Of a DNA stretch of 5,843 bases, positions 5,798-5,843 are shown piece by piece. Position 1 is the first letter of the stretch. Each line of letters starts with the position of its first letter. The stretch covers positions 1 through 5,843 of the forward strand of contig CAMSQT010000086.1 of assembly GCA_947062645.1 (NCBI GenBank), given 5' to 3'. Made by a program: the position numbers and the translations under genes. This stretch comes from an uncultured Clostridium sp. Lineage in GTDB: Bacteria; Bacillota; Clostridia; TANB77; CAG-508. Below the pieces are notes generated by a model that made no database searches, had not been told where the DNA came from, and saw only the letters and a list, made by a program, of their open reading frames with translations.

Positions 5798-5843
5798 AGA
5801 TCGGAAGAGCACACGTCTGAACTCCAGTCACAATGCCTCATCT
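5798..5843 (+). other. Illumina TruSeq-type adapter with index AATGCCTC (sequencing artefact)
   Basis: AGATCGGAAGAGCACACGTC begins at 5798 and the 34-base adapter ends at 5831. Index AATGCCTC occupies 5832-5839, followed by ATCT, the start of the next adapter section. It is the inverted twin of 1-43. Nothing here is genomic, and it supplies a false stop codon (TGA 5818-5820) to pilT. Confidence 0.98.

Noticed and set aside
1..5843. Terminal inverted repeats suggesting a transposon or linear element
   Set aside because: The 43-bp repeats at both ends are Illumina adapter with the same index, not biological termini. No transposase or integrase is present.

Overview
This is a 5.75 kb piece of an AT-rich genome carrying part of a type IV pilus (T4P) biogenesis operon. 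Every gene is on the + strand. The strong AAAGGAGG-type ribosome binding sites, A-rich codon use and a pilin leader beginning GITLIALV point to a Bacillota (clostridial) bacterium. That leader style is what I recall from uncultured gut Clostridia, so the finer placement is recollection, not proof.

The outermost bases are not biological. Positions 1-43 and 5798-5843 are Illumina TruSeq-type adapter plus the same 8-base index (AATGCCTC), in inverted orientation. Only about 44-5797 is genomic, and the first and last genes are cut by adapter, not by natural ends.

Layout of the genomic part: (1) 46-222, the Thr/Asn-rich C-terminal tail of a truncated protein. (2) 236-733, a single-pass membrane protein with a PilP-like YKPGKANPF motif and its own Thr/Asn/Gly-rich tail. 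(3) 824-1258, the likely major pilin, with a 9-bp inverted repeat upstream and a strong 14-bp hairpin downstream. (4) 1353-2174, a prepilin peptidase with an intact zinc-cysteine domain but no GxGD motif. (5) 2176-2583 and 2585-3004, two minor pilins (PilV-like and PilW/GspJ-like) coupled by 1-nt gaps. (6) 3116-4757, the extension ATPase PilB. (7) 4779-5797, the retraction ATPase PilT, 3' truncated. Each ATPase gene carries one apparent 1-base insertion, and both insertions lie at or beside a CGGA string. These are more likely assembly errors than decay.

Together the genes supply the pilin, two minor pilins, the processing enzyme and the two motors. The two upstream proteins occupy the place of inner-membrane alignment (PilN/O/P-type) proteins. 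PilC and PilM are not in the window and may lie outside it. The most notable biology is that the peptidase lacks one of its two canonical catalytic aspartates while all three prepilins beside it lack the usual Glu at +5.
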